This document shows positions 1 to 13,400 of a DNA stretch of 64,000 nt, piece by piece (positions within the stretch are counted from its first letter, which is position 1; every line of letters begins with the position of its first letter). The stretch is taken from positions 24,364,015-24,428,014 of the forward strand of contig JAKCOZ010000012.1 in the NCBI GenBank assembly GCA_022605955.1, in the 5' to 3' direction. This DNA comes from Rallus limicola (lineage: Eukaryota; Chordata; Aves; Gruiformes; Rallidae). The notes under the pieces are model-generated. The model searched no databases. It was given only the letters and a program-made list of their open reading frames with translations, and was not told the origin of the DNA. The translations under genes were made by a program, and so were the position numbers.

Positions 1-2453
1 AAAAAAGAAAAAAGAACCACGTTACATTTAATGAAAGAAGCTTAAATTATAGTAGAGTCATTCCATTATTGCATTTGCAATGTCATATTTATCGCATCAT
101 CTTTATGGTTTTGTAATTAAGGATTCATTGCAGTTTCCACTGTACATCTAGTTGTTCAGGAGTTCATAATTCAGCCCATTTAATTTGTAACATGCTGAAA
201 CTTGGGAAATAAATTGTCTTTCTCTGTATGCAGGGTTTTTTTTTCTTTGTGGGGTTTTTTATACCTTCAATTGATGAAGCCTTCTTAAACTATGGTGGTG
301 GAAAAAAATCCACAAAGGGCCAGATCTAAAAAGTTTGCAGGTGCCAACCCTGAGAAAAGTGTTAACTGCAAAGTGGAATTCAAAATTACAACCTGAGCCC
401 TGAGCTGGGATATGGTTTCTCTCCAGAAATTACTTATTAAGGGGGGGAAAATAATAATATATTTATCTTTGCTCCAGGAATGTGTAGGACTGTGTGTCTT
501 CATGCAGCAGTGCCTGGGGCTCTGAAGGACTGGATCTGAGATCCCTGCTTGGAGTGGGATGTATCTGCACAAACAGGCCAACGGAGGAAATCTTTGTGAG
601 TACTTTATAATAAAGAGATGTTTGTTCCAGTGAAATAAAGATCTGGTTTGACTCTCTATTCAGAGGGATATGAACTTGCTGTTTTAGAAGAGTATTTACT
701 TATTAGGATGTGCACGATGCTGGTACAGAGGTAGGGAAGTTCCCTACATAGCTATTGCTGAAACCGTGCTCTGTGTGTGGAAGTTGATTAGATCAGGAGG
801 AGCTGGGTGAACGGGGAGAACCTGATTCGATAATCCAGCAGTTATGGACAGAGCACACAGCTGGGTGGGGATGCCAAGGGATCCACAGCCACTTGTGGTA
901 CACCCTTGTATTTTTTTAAGGACTTTATATGTATAGACAGCTTAGATTTACATTTCCCCATGATTAAAGCGATTGCCAAATAGCTACCTGTGCAGCCAGG
1001 AGCCTTGATAAACTTTCTTTAAGCTCTTGTAGACAAAGTTCAGGGCACAAAGAAGAACATTGCACATCTCTGCCTGCCAAACCTATTCTTGGCAAGCTGT
1101 CTGTCCCTTGAACAATTCTGATTTGTTTCCATTTAATTAATGAACACTTTCCTGCTTTGTGATTATTGTCCTTGCCTGAAGTTGTTCCCATTATAGAGAT
1201 GAATAAATAGTTCTCGACATTAGTTTCTACCTGCTTTGTAATTTGTTACCCCATCAGGGACCTGTGACTTGTCCTTGCTCTTAGTCCCTACTAATTCTGC
1301 CTCGTTTTGTTTATTTTTGTCCTTTATATGATTTCTGATTTGTCCTTCATAGATTAAAAAAAAAAAAAGTCTTATCACTGATGTGCTATTGCTATTAGAA
1401 ATACCCTTCATCTTTTTACCTTTACCATGGAACATATTTCCTTGGTGGAGGCTGGGGGTCTCTTCTCTCCTCATTCTAGTGCCTTTTTTGGAGTTGCTTG
1501 TGCTGCATAAACATGTGAAAGGATGAACATAAATTATCACAGAGATTTCCTGAGTGCAGGAGAGGAATCATCTTATTCTCCCATTCTGCAGTGACTTTTA
1601 TGTCTGTCTGCACCCCCATTCCTTTCCTTTGAATGTTTTAGGTGAGGTTAGACTGTAAGGCCTTTGGCAAGCAGGGGTCTCTGGAACAGTGCAAGCAGGC
1701 TTCATGTGTTTGGGATGCACTAGAAAAAAATATCAATTTTAGTATGTTAAATTGTGATTTACCTGAGCATGAGGAATAACAGAGAGTGGGACTCTTCTGC
1801 ACTGGCTAGTGTGTGTTCCTGGGGATCCTTCAGTGAGTGGCTGCCAGCAGCAGTGAGCAGAGCTGTGCAGTGTTTCCCATTTGTGAATTATCAATAAATG
1901 ACTGCTGTATTCAATAGATAAATTATTCACAAAGAAACCAGCAGGTTCTAATCATCTCCCAATTAATGCCTTCCTGGCATTTGGTGTACTGGCTAACACA
2001 AAATAATTACTTTGGCATATGCCAGACTGTCCTACGAGTGTCACAAGTACAAGGCTAGCCTAGAATAGCTGCTATCCACAAGGTAACACGAATTACTGAT
2101 GCTTTAAACTACGTCACCGTGACTTTCTTGCATAGCAGATGCCTCTCTGTCTGCGTGCATCGTTGGAAGGGTACCATACCCTGGGTTTGCCTCTCCAGTT
2201 GCACTACATCGTCCTGAGCAAATTGTCAGCCTGGCATTCGCAGCTGCTCGCTGCGTGTTGCCATAAATGATAGATGAGTACGACATTCTCCGGGTTTGAG
2301 TGCAATGCAAGTTCAGTACTTCTGGGCTTGTTTACAAGTCCCTTTGAAAACTATTGGGATATTACTGAGGTGGGTGAATCTGTTCAAATACCAAAAAAAC
2401 CCCCACAGATGTATTCTCGACAGGAGCCTGCTTTCACACTCGGTTTGAATGTG
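1..2453. other. Non-coding single-copy DNA, no gene seen
   Basis: AT-rich vertebrate-type DNA with frequent stops in all frames. The only structures seen are homopolymer tracts: a T-rich stretch at about 236-260 and a run of 13 A at 1356-1368. Short open frames on the minus strand (for example 285-581 and 1220-1540) show no recognisable domain. The A run has no gene-like sequence or target duplication beside it, so it is not evidence of a processed pseudogene. Confidence 0.7.
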
Positions 2454-2801
2454 GAATCACAGAGCATTAGGAGTTGGAAGGGACCTCGAAAGATCATCTA
2501 GTCCAACCCCCCCTGCCAGAGCAGGATCACCCAGACTAAATCGCACAGGAACACATCCAAGCAGGTTTGAATGTCTCCAGAGAGGGAGACTCCACAACCT
2601 CTCTGGGCAGCCTGTCCCAGCGCTCCATCACCCTCACAGGGAGGAAAAAGTTCCTCCTTATATTCCCATGGAACTTCCTCTGCTCCAGCTTGCACCTGCT
2701 GCCTCTTGTCCTATCGCTGCTGTTCCTGAGAAGAGCCTGGCTCCATCCTCCTGATTCTCACCTTTTACATATTAATAAACATTAATAAGGTCAACCCTCA
2801 G
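2454..2801 (-). mobile_element. CR1 LINE fragment, 5'-truncated 3' end
   Basis: This is the 3' end of a chicken-repeat-1 non-LTR retrotransposon lying on the minus strand, so the plus strand begins with the reverse complement of its tail (gaatcacagagca, then ggaagggacctcgaaagatc and tctagtccaacccccc). The CR1 blocks follow in order: 'ctctgggcagcctgtccc', 'ccctcacagggaggaaaaag', 'gagaagagcctggctccatc' and a last block ending near 'aaggtcaaccctcag'. It ends about 350 bp from the tail, the usual 5' truncation from incomplete reverse transcription. The antisense open frame at 2498-2695 and the sense frames over it are by-products of the repeat. The inner boundary is accurate to about 20 bp. Confidence 0.93.
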
Positions 2802-4504
2802 GAGATATTGTAGTGTTTATTTTTTTTTTTCTTCTGTGCACATAATTCCTTCCTCTTTAGTGTGAAGCATTATTTTAACTAACAGGGACAGTGAAAGTAA
2901 AACTTGTTGGACATTTAAAGCTTCGGTGTGACAAAAAGAGGTCGTGTTAAATAACTCCACGTACCGTCTCTGCTTTTTCTTGCAGGGCTGGTTGCAGCTT
3001 TCATAAAACTGAAATACTGTGAAGAACAGGAAAGTAAAGTTGTGAGTTATCTGAAATTAGAACAACTTTTGTCCAAACATCTTTAAATCGTCTGACTGAG
3101 CTGGGATTTGATTCAAAATCTTCCAATGACCTTAGAATGGAGTTTAAGCACACGCTGGGTCTGGAAAATGAGACGTTGAGGTCTGAATTTTCCATTTTGA
3201 GCTTGTCTCCTTTTGGGAACAGGCTTGTTGGTCCTAGCATATCCTAACAGATTGCAGTGCTACAGTGGCAGTTTGAAGTATAATTTATCTTTTGGAATAA
3301 AAATGTCTTCAGAAGAGAGAGGCTAACTGTTCCTTTCTCCTCTGGATACAGCAGTTTTTCCAGAGCAAACAAGTTCTGTTCAATCAAATATTAAGGAAAT
3401 AGTGATTAGACAAAGTAAATATTCCTGTTGTATTGACAGAGACAAAAATTAACACAGTTAAAAAAAAAGACTTGATTGTAAAAGGGTAATAGAATAAGAG
3501 AAAAATAATGTTAATGCAGCAGTTTCTCTAAGGAAATTGGGGGGGTTTGGGGGTTGAGGTCTTCAAGAGATTGGTCTAATCTCCTCCAAGTTTTTTCTGG
3601 TGTCAAAAATGAGATGTGAAGATCCAACGGCAGCTCCATTGCTGTATACCAGTCTGCATTTCTCCATTGCTTTATGGAATCGATATTGCCTTGAAGTACT
3701 ACTTTTTTTTTGGTTTTACTGTCTAAAATGGCATTTCTGGTGTTGATGGTCAGAGGTTCCCAGGCAGAGGAACACAATTTTCTTCTCAAGATTGAAATAT
3801 ATTTAGTTTTTTCTTAGGGAAGCTTTGGTACAGCTTTAAAATGTAAGGAAAGTAGTTGATCTTCAAAGTACATGGACAAGATGCTGATCCTCTTAATAAT
3901 GTCTTATGAGTGAAAGGATGGAAAGTACCACTGTTCCTAGTGTAAGGTGTAGTCTGGTTTGCAGAAAATGGTAATGTCTGCACTGTGGAATTGCCAGATA
4001 GAAAATCAGTTCAGTGCAGCTTAATTTATTTATAAAATTGGGTAATGAGTACAAGGGTTTTAACATGATTTATTGCTTTGATTTCATAATTGTTACAAAT
4101 GTCTTTTTTTTTTTAATTTCAAATTTTAATTACTAATTTTAGTTAATCCTCACTTCAGTAATTATCTGTGAGGAATTTAAACCCATCTTCTTAAGTGTTA
4201 CTGAGATCTTTTTGACAACGTAACAGATATTAAAGCATTTCCATAGCTACCTTAGGCGATGTCCTGAAATACTGGGATTTGAAATGAAACAGCGACAAGA
4301 GAACAAAATTTTTCAGGAAACCATTCTGTCACCTTTATGTTATTCCATAGCATTTGTGTCACAGTGCTATAGGGAAAACTCCAAGCTTGGACATGTTCTG
4401 CTAGAAATCTTTCTTTTTATCTGACCTTTGTTGTATCTTCTCATCCTGTATTTCTACTAAATTCTTTCTGTGTTATTTATTTTTTATGACCTTGTGTAGC
4501 TCCA
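2802..4504. other. Non-coding single-copy DNA between two CR1 fragments
   Basis: No gene, RNA or recognisable repeat seen. It contains a T tract at about 2819-2830, a G-rich spot at 3538-3560 (two G runs, too few for a standard four-run quadruplex), and T tracts at about 3703-3711 and 4104-4114. The minus-strand frames at 3001-3240, 3511-3789 and 3786-3983 have no recognisable domain. Confidence 0.7.
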
Positions 4505-4601
4505 GGCCTGGAGGTTGGTGTCCCTGCCTGTGGTGGGGGGGTTGGAGGTCTATGATCCTTGGGGTCCCTTCCAACCCATCCCATTCTATTATCCTATGAA
4601 C
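4505..4601 (+). mobile_element. CR1 LINE, very short 3' end
   Basis: About 95 bp match the terminal segment of CR1 in the plus orientation: 'gtccctgcctgtggtggggg', 'ggaggtctatgatccttggg', 'gtcccttccaacccatccca', then 'ttctattatcctatgaa' as a decayed copy of the terminal octamers. Only the untranslated tail is present, so this is a severely 5'-truncated insertion. The open frame running from 4515 to 4949 starts inside it and is not a gene. Confidence 0.88.
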
Positions 4602-4634
4602 TATCATTTTATTTTTAGTTTTTGGATTCCCAGA

Positions 4635-4687
4635 ATTTTTTTTTTCCTTTTTTTTAGAAAAGAAAAAAAAAAAAAAAGAGAGAGAAG
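4635..4687. repeat. Facing T-tract and A-tract
   Basis: A run of T interrupted by CC (about 4635-4655) is followed within a few bases by a run of A interrupted by one G (about 4657-4677) and a short GA repeat. The two halves can pair as a long A-T hairpin. It sits 34 bp past the CR1 tail at 4601, so it probably arose independently in AT-rich DNA. Confidence 0.7.
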
Positions 4688-5813
4688 CAGCAAACTGCTG
4701 TTTATGTGGAAACTATGCAAAGTGCACAGCAGACAGCTGAATGCTCCATTAATGTCTGCTCTTCTTTTAAATTTATTACTCCTCCCAAAAATCAATAGAT
4801 TAAAGCCTTCTAGCTTTACTCAGTGTAAGGATCAGTGCATAAATCTAAGCATGAGGAGACCTGAAGTTTGGTTTCATGCTATTATTGTAATCGGAGCTAA
4901 AGTCTGCTCTTGTTCTGAGAGAGTTCCTGGACCACAGCAAGGTAAGTGAGAAGACAGGATCTGTAGATCAAAGAAGTTGGGCTTTTTACAGATCCGCTGG
5001 TTTGATAGTTCATTGCAAACTAAATGGAGCCCACCAAGCTTTATTGAGCACCTCCTACATCAGTTCTGTATCTCACAGTTGAACTGGAACTTCAGGAAGG
5101 TATCTAATAGTAATTTAAAGATTTCAAATTGAGAGACAGACTGCGGCAGCCTTCGCTATTACTTACCCTTAGCAAAAATTTATAGTTTAGCTCACATCTA
5201 TCCAGATACAAGTTTTGGTCTGTGAGGTTTGCCATTACTCTTTTTTTGTTAGCTTTAAGCAATCCATGGTTGGAAGTATTAACCTTCATGGAATATGAAC
5301 CTGTGTGGTTCGTTAGAAATAAAATAAGGTGCCGATTATTTCTCTGAGTAGCTGTTTTTATTGTAGTCAGACTTTTTAACTTCCACAATAGGTGCTGGCA
5401 GAAGAGAAATGGCAAGAGTTTACCTAATAGCATATTTGGAGTTTGGGGTGAGTTGATTGCTTGTCACATGAAAAAGAAGTGTTATTTATTGTCATTGCAG
5501 GTCTTCAGATTTTGAAGCGAATAAAATACTATCTGACAGACACAAACCAGAGCTGAATTTCAACCAAAGTTGCCTGGGATGTGTTAGAATATTCAGGTAC
5601 TCGTTCTCAGGCCAGTCCTGTCTCAGCTGAATTTGGTGTGTGGAGACCCACTGACCCCACTGCGAAGGAGGAGGAGTTGAGCATTAGAAAGGACATGTTG
5701 AACACACAGGAGAATGCATCTGCTGTTTGTAAGGTAATACAGACCAAATCATTGAAAGTTATGGGCATTCAGAGAGCGAAACTGGCGTGTTCTGGAGACA
5801 GGTTGCTTTTCCT

Positions 5814-5831
5814 ATCTATTTATTTATTTAT
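5814..5831. repeat. Short TTTA microsatellite
   Basis: Three to four units of TTTA/TATT ('ctatttatttatttat'). Confidence 0.7.
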
Positions 5832-8800
5832 GGATTGGGAAAAAAGGACTGAAATGAGCAATACTAATTAGAGTTAGTTACAAAAAGTTCTGATTCAAGT
5901 TGTGCTGTTGGTGTTTGAATCTTGCTATGCCCAGTTTGGGAGACGTGGTATATATCGGAGCAACTGGGGACACTGGAGGAGCAGACTGCTCAGTGCACCT
6001 GTGCTTCTTAAAGGCAGAATTAGTCTGGTAGGCTGTACTTTACCATGACTCTCCAAATAGCATCACAGTCTTCTGAAGTCACCTATTTTTAATCAGCAAG
6101 GCTGGTACTCTTTAAAAGCAATTGTGGAAATGATGGCTAAAAAGAGGCTGAACAAATCCCCTGCCATGGCTGATTTTACTGATGCCTAGAACCAACCAGT
6201 GCTTTACAGTCTCTCTTATCGGTGCATAATTCATGTCCTATAAGTGAAAAACCCAACATAACTAAACCAAGATATGCAAATATCTGTCTTAAGACGTTAA
6301 CAGCTCATCTTTTGGATACAACTATTATAAAGTCATTGGGAGGAAGAAGCTCATACATAAAAATGAATGTTGCCATGCAACAAGTGCTAAAGAAAGAACC
6401 ACAAGATTTAAGCCTTAATTAATTTTCCACAGCAGCTGGGAATGTTCAGGAATAAGGAAGTTCAGGATCACCAATGTTAATTAAGCTTCATTTGCTACAA
6501 ATCTGTGGCTTGTAGCTGATGACTTTGGTGCTTGGGGCAGTATAAAGTCCAACTGATACTGTTTTATGATGGTAACATGTAAGGACGTGCTCTCCTGTGA
6601 AACTTCCTTAGCATCTGATAAAATGTGTATGCTGGCTACAGGCTAAGCTGAATGCACAGACTCTCTATTGCACAAGTGTTTATTTTCTCTAAAATTGTAG
6701 CTGTTTAGTCATGTCACTAGCTTCCATCACCTCCGTTTGGTTTTGCGAGGTCTACAAAAGCACATGACCCAAGGTCATGTCTAGAGTTTGGGTTCCATAT
6801 GGATGAAACCACCATAAGGGCTGGTGTCTGTACAAGGACACAGCTAAGTGGGGATTTGTAAATACTGGTGTCATAGCAGCCTCAAATATAGTCTGTGATG
6901 TTTACTATTTAGGTGACAGAATCCTCTGATTTGTGAGAATTAATTTGCCAGGCTGCAGTGAGTTAGCCAGAGATTGGCGTTGTAGCAAAGGAGGAAATTT
7001 CAAAAGACACAAATGAAACATGTTACTTATATTTTTGGGATTCAGTTCCCTGTAGATCAAAACCTGATGTATCTGCTGGGTGAGAGGAAAGCAGAACAGA
7101 GTCTGTTGGTGGAAGGCTCAAGTATTATGGTGAGTTGATGGCTAGAAAAGCATATGTACAAACATGAGTACCTTTAGTTCAGCTATACATTCTCAGACTC
7201 TTAAACTCCTACCATGAGATGCTGAAGCATGCACAACCAGCACATTGTTTCCCCATTAAACTGATTTTGTACATATAAAGGGAAATTCTGGATATTGGTG
7301 GCATTTGTATTATTGCAATTAGATCACACCATCCTGTGGCACGTTGCTTTTCTTATTGAAGGAATTAATGTTTGCCTCCAGGAATACAAATGATTAAGAA
7401 GAGCTGAGCTCTTTCTGAGCTCCTGAAATGATTGCTAATTTTTGAGTGCTTTTCAAATGATCCGTGGAAAAGATGGACATAAAGGTTAGTAAAGTTATGC
7501 TCCATGGCTGTGATGCAAAGGGCAGCTTTCTAGTCTAGCAGGTGCTGAAGCAAGTAGAAACATCCCATTTCAGAAGCTGACACAATTATGGATTAGGTAG
7601 GATTAGAGAACGTTCAGTTCATTTCTCTCTTTCTCTCTCCTTTGCCAGCTGTTACAAAACCTGACTGGTTTCAAGTGACTGGTGGAAGTATCTCTGAATT
7701 CAGGTGGTGGTGGACAGAGCCTGACTGAGTCACTGTCGCTTTTGACCTTCACTACAACTTTAAGCCCTGGAAGTAGTCTATATCTTGAAAGGATTTTTAT
7801 GTTTGCTGTCACCAAACATGATGCTTGCTGGCTGAAAAAAGGATAGAAACCAGGCTTCCTTATCTTACACAACAGGAAACAATATTAGCCCTGATAACAC
7901 ACCCACTTACAGTGCTATCTTTTTTGGTATCAAATTTTGCCCGTTGTATTTACAGTAACAAAAATGTATTACATGCTGCTGTGTTGACTGTGACTTTAGA
8001 GAAGTTTGAACAGTAATCGCCAGGGGTACAGTTCACTTGGAAAGGATTCAAAACATACAGTTCAGAGATTAATAGATAACATAAAATAAAATTACAGATC
8101 AATGTGGCAAAGGATCATTCTAATGTGTTTGTAATCATTTTCTCATCCATTGGCTGTGCTATCTCTCATATGTATTGGCAGGGCTGCTTATCTAGAGGTA
8201 CTGCAGCAACTCTGAGCATTTTATCACCTCCTTTAAAAGTGGAGTCAGTTACAACTCTAGATTAAAATAGTGATGTACTTCAGGGAGTAAAAATGATATC
8301 CTGCTATGTGTTTTCTGAAATGGCTCGTAGGGTCTAGCTGATGAGTCATAACTCAAAACTTAATGAAATTAATAGATTGGCTTTGCAGTAGATCTCATCT
8401 TGGGGTGGGGGAGCGTGCAGCTTCCTCCTGTACTGAGAACCTGGGGCAGCAAAATCAGCAACTTCACCTGCAAGTGAAGGCAGGTCCATGGTGTGTACTG
8501 TGTGTGTCTGAGAGAGACTGAGCTACCAGTGTCACAACAAGATAAACACCAAGAAATCACGTTACAGGGTGCAGTTTTTTACCCCCTTTACAGAGACAGA
8601 GAAGACTAGTGTGCACCAATTTAGGATCTTTCTTTCTGCGTTCTTGCAGGTCCCTCTCTGCTGCCTGGCTAGTTCTGCAAGAGGAAGATATGCAGCTAGT
8701 CCTGGGGTTACAGGCAAAAAGCCCTCGGGTATGTATGATCACTGATGATGTGGCCAAGATCCACAAGAAGGACAAAGAGGATAGATCTACTGAACTTCAT

Positions 8801-9315
8801 AGATGTTCAGCCTGTATATTATGGGGATAAAAATTCTAGGGAAAATGAGAAGAGTTATACATTTACTCTTCAGTAAGCCGATTGCTCTCATTAAAACAGA
8901 GTATTTTATTGCCTGTTGCATAAATCTAATTTCTCTACAATAGGAAGACAAAGGGAAGACATTAATGACCTTCAAATATGTAGAAGGTTGTTACAGAGGA
9001 TGAGAATCTTCTGGATTTCATTTCAAGGTAGACTGGGCAAAAGGCACTGAACTCTGACTGCAGTAGAGACACTTTAGATAGATGTTAGGAAGACTTTTTG
9101 AGTGGTCAACGAACATATCTAGAGGGATAGTTTGACTTGAGAGTGTGACACTTTTATTGCTTTTTAATTTGCTGTATGTCCTTTTGCATGGAACTGTGAT
9201 GTACAAAGTAGTCATCCCAAAAATAGGTACTTCAGCTATTTCACAAAAAGCTCTGTGTTTAAAGATGGATGTGCAGAGACATCTTTATATCCCAGTGCAT
9301 ACAGATTAAAATAGA

Positions 9316-9347
9316 AGGTAATGTGTGAATCAGGTAATGTGTGAATG
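9316..9347. repeat. 16-bp tandem duplication, two copies
   Basis: The unit aggtaatgtgtgaat plus one base occurs twice back to back (9316-9331 and 9332-9347). The copies differ only at the last base (C versus G). Near identity suggests a recent replication-slippage event. Confidence 0.85.
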
Positions 9348-9561
9348 GGGGGAAATGGCTGTTGGTAAAGGTCTTTTCCAAATACAGGAATCTGGAAGTT
9401 TTGCTTTCAAATTCAGGCTTCTGGGTACTTTACTGCAATGTTCTTGATAGACTCTTACCCTTCCTGGATCTACACAAGGAAGATAGACATCTGTGCTCAT
9501 TAAATATACAAAGGATCATATGTGGGGTTTTTTCTCCATCTGAATCTCGGTTCTTATTCCC

Positions 9562-9580
9562 TTATTTTATTTTATTTTTT
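9562..9580. repeat. TTTTA tract
   Basis: Three units of the pattern TTTTA ending in a T run ('ttattttattttatttttt'). Confidence 0.7.
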
Positions 9581-10419
9581 CTCCAGGAGTGATTCCAGTT
9601 TAATCCACATTCAAGTTACATGGTAGCAACTGAAGTTATTGGCCATATCTTAACATAAAGCTAAAAAAGGGTTTTCTTGCAAAGGAGGTCAGAGATAATA
9701 AAAGGCAAAATTGAACTGTAAATGGTATTGACTTTAGCAAGAGAAGCACAGTGTGGGACGAGATGGGAAAGTGAAGGATCGATGCAAAATGTAGTTTCTC
9801 AGCCCATAGAAATGCGGTCTGAGGTTAGAGGTTGGATGTGTAACTCTTGTTTGAAAGTCTGTGACAGTGACAAGAGTTACATAAAATGATATATTCCTAG
9901 GCTTTTCAATGAAGTGCAAGTTCATTTTTAGATCTTTCCAGATTATTCAGATTTCACATAGCATGACAGTCTCTGAACTAAGATTACCTTCACTTGATCT
10001 GTATGACTCAGAAAGAAGACGTATAAAAATAGGATTCTAAATTTTGAGAGCCAAGCTAAATTCTGATTAAATTAGGTGGAGGAATACTGCCTGAAGACCC
10101 CAATCTGGAATAAAGAGAGTGAAGTAGTTTGGCAGCAGCTGTGAGATTATAGATTTAAGTAGTTAGCAATGTACCTTCTGTGTTATGCTTGGAAAAAAGT
10201 AAGATTATATATATCTGAATGTACTGTAAGCATCTAAATTGCACTTAAGTCAAAAGGGAAAGCAAGAGAAAGAAAAAGAAAGCAAAATAAACTGGTTATG
10301 AAGCTTCTTGGTAAACAGCGTAACAACTACATCAGGCAAAATATATCTGGGGCTATGATTTCTTTAAATCTAAGTAAAAAAGTGTTGCCCCAAATTGTTA
10401 ATTTCTGATGTTTCTGTTT

Positions 10420-10449
10420 TCTCCTTTATGAGTTTTATCATAAAGGAGA
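10420..10449. repeat. Perfect hairpin, 12-bp arms, 6-nt loop
   Basis: The arm tctcctttatga (10420-10431) and its exact complement tcataaaggaga (10438-10449) flank the loop gtttta. No T run follows and no transcription unit is visible, so it is not called a terminator or microRNA. Confidence 0.85.
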
Positions 10450-13400
10450 GGTCCCCTTCTTCAGGATAAGAGTTTGGAAAATATAAACAGGAACTATTTC
10501 TTTTTTTCCAGAATGGATTTAAGAAAAGAATCAGTGATTGAGGTCATCTTGAAGTTTAGATGAATTAATAATGATTTTTTGGGCAGTTTTACCAAAATTT
10601 TGGTAGAAGACTTTGTGCCTTGAAACTGGGGAGAATACAAATTTATATTTGTATTGAGGATTATGAAATCTGTGTCAGCTAGAGTCCCTGAAAAATCCAT
10701 TTAAGGTGAGAATGTCCTAGTGAGATATGGAAGAGGCTCAGCAGAGCTTTGTCTGTGACTGTGCTGTCCAGATGAGGAAGGCCATTCTACTGTCTGGCTC
10801 AGGGAAGGAGAGCAGCAAACTCAAACTCTGAGTTAAATTTGCTGCCTCTGTTCCTTCTGTTGGCTCCTGGCAGCAGGGGTAGGGAGCTGCTGAACTCAAA
10901 TAGAGTTTGCAGGTTGGACGTGAAGGTTGGACTTGATCATGGCATGAGATGGGAATTGGAGTTGGATGAAAGGGCCTGAGCTGAACAGGGAGATCCATAC
11001 CAGCAACTGACTTGGTTGGGTGAAATGTTGAGATGAGGTAAAAAATTGGGAAGAGGAGGGAAGAAGGGAACTGGCCTGCCCACATTCAAATCCCACATTT
11101 ACATGCCCATTTTGAGCTAATTTCCCGCTGTGCAAAAGTACTCAGTTCTGAAGGCAGGGCATCTTTTGGACAAAGTACCCTGATTGAGTACTTTAGCCCT
11201 GGGGCTGTTTCCTCTTTTTTAGACCTGGCAGCTTTTGCTGGCCTGAGCACATGCCGTTGTGTTTTATTGAGCAGTATAGATATAAATTTAGTTGCATCTC
11301 TTTTTGTTGTGTGTTAAGTGACCCTGCTTCCCCCCACCAGGAAATAATGCAGATCAATTTTTGGCATTTGGCTTTCATCAGTATTTCAGTGTCATGAGTA
11401 TTCCAGTGGGGCTTGAAAAACCATAGTGATCATATATGGTGCAGGGAAATGAGTTGGCAGGCTCTCAGGGTAATTAGGCAGCAATGCAGAGACCAGTTTT
11501 TCCTGACTGGTATGGATGTGAGAAAGGGGACTGTTATCTTTGCAATTTATCAAAGAAGCTTTGGCAAACTAAATATTATCAGATAGCCATTGGCTGCGGC
11601 TCATGCCATCGCAGGTGGAGGGCAGGCTATCAAACTGAATAGGCTACAGAGCTTTGGCTTTATTTTAGGCTTAGCTTTGCTCCCACAAATTTCAGCAAGA
11701 CCTTTATCATTGACATGGAAGGAAGACAAGGACCTTTTATTAGCAAGGGCTCTGCATGAGCCGTGGAGTACTGTTACCTTCTATTGCTGACATCTGTGCT
11801 GCATCCACTGCTTGGATCCACTTTGTTAGGAAGCAGTTTAAGAAACTTGACTTCTCAATGTCACCTACCTTCTCACCCTCAATTACTAGTTTTCCTGGTT
11901 CATTATATTATCCTTTTCAGTGAAATTAACTTACCAGCCTAGGGTTTTGTTGTCTTGCATCTTCCAGCAGCCCAATTTTCTGTCTTGCAGTTTATGTCAG
12001 GAGTCATTGCTGACTGCTACAGTTTTAGACATCCGAATGCCACTGGGTTGCATGATCTGTTGCATCTTTAAGGTGGGTTCTGACATTTAAATTGTACTGA
12101 TAAAAAAGAGCATAATTCTTAGGGCAGTTGAGGACCTAGATGAGTTATTCTAATTGGCAAATCTTGATGCTGAAGTCTGACGTGTGGCTGTAGGATGAAC
12201 TTTTATTACACTGCTAAGATCATTAGGCTTGTTTATTGTGAAAAAAATAAAGGTCTTGCCCCCATTTGTTGTGATGATTTTGAAATCTTTAGTGTCAGAC
12301 TGCATTTTTTTAGAACTTCTCTAATCTATTACACCTCTGATGGAGAAAAAGAAGAGTTGGCATCTGCCATGCCCAAATTAATTCAGGAGAATCCCATGGC
12401 CTGTGCTCTGTTGGAAGCTAGTTGGTCACAGTTACTGCTTTTTACCTTGTAGTCTGTGCACGACTGATGTCTCTGAGAGTACCAACAAGAGAGAAATATG
12501 GATTACTATTTCCATTAGACAAGATCTTGCTATTTTCCTCCCAAATAATTTAACTAATTCCATTTGGAGAATCTGTGTGATGGCAGAGAGAGTGCATATG
12601 ACCAAGCTGCTGCTCTTTTTTCCACCTTTCCATAAAATGAGTAAGCTATACCCATGAGTTTCATTTAACATTATAATTTCTTTTTTCCCAAAAATGCTTT
12701 TGATAAGTAGCTTAATAGAAAAACACTGTGGAGTTGGGGTTTTTTTCTTGAAAATCTTTTGAGCAGGAGCCTGTATCCCAAAGGAAAGAATTTGTTAAGC
12801 CCTATAATTCACTTTAGCCTGATATTTAATTAATTTTTATTTCAGTTTCTCAGTTTCAGGGAACCTAAAGTGTTTTGCAGGAATAGATAGATGAAGAAAT
12901 GAAAGCTGTTCAGCTTGCTTGAGATTTTGTTATACTGATAGATTGATGGTTTGAATGCTTTGCAGGACTACTGGGCTGCACAGAGCAAGTCAGCCCAGAG
13001 TTAGTGCACTTTGGCCGCAGAGAGCTGGATCCTAAATTTTATCATTAGCAAACATCATTATTCACTGCGTTTGTCTGATCCAGATGAGCAGAGAGCAAAG
13101 TCAAAGTAGCAAGACCCCAGTTCTTTACAGAGAAATCCTTCACCTGGTGTTTCTTTTTGTAGATCATTAATCCTAAACAGGAAGAAATTCCAGTGGTAAA
13201 TTCCCAGTGACTGGAAGAGCCTTCATCTGGTTGCTGTTGGAGTGAAAGGAAGAGGCAAGAGGCTCAGTCTCTCCCTGGATCAGTCCTATGGGAAGTGGTA
13301 GCCCTAGAAAACTATGTGAACAAAACAGAAGGCAGCTCTCTGCTTTCTGAGTGGTCTGTTGCATGCAAAGGCTGAAAGAGAGGAGTTTTTATGCCTCCTC

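Noticed and set aside
1356..1368. Run of 13 A as the tail of a processed pseudogene
   Set aside because: No gene-like sequence beside it and no flanking direct repeat seen.
2449..2785. Open frames of 65 to 101 codons on both strands
   Set aside because: They lie in the CR1 copy at 2454-2801 and are by-products of the repeat.
3538..3560. G-rich spot as a G-quadruplex
   Set aside because: Only two long G runs and a short one, not the four separate runs needed for a standard motif.
4515..4949. Open frame of 144 codons on the plus strand
   Set aside because: It begins inside a CR1 tail and passes through a poly-T/poly-A tract that translates to runs of Phe and Lys; no domain.
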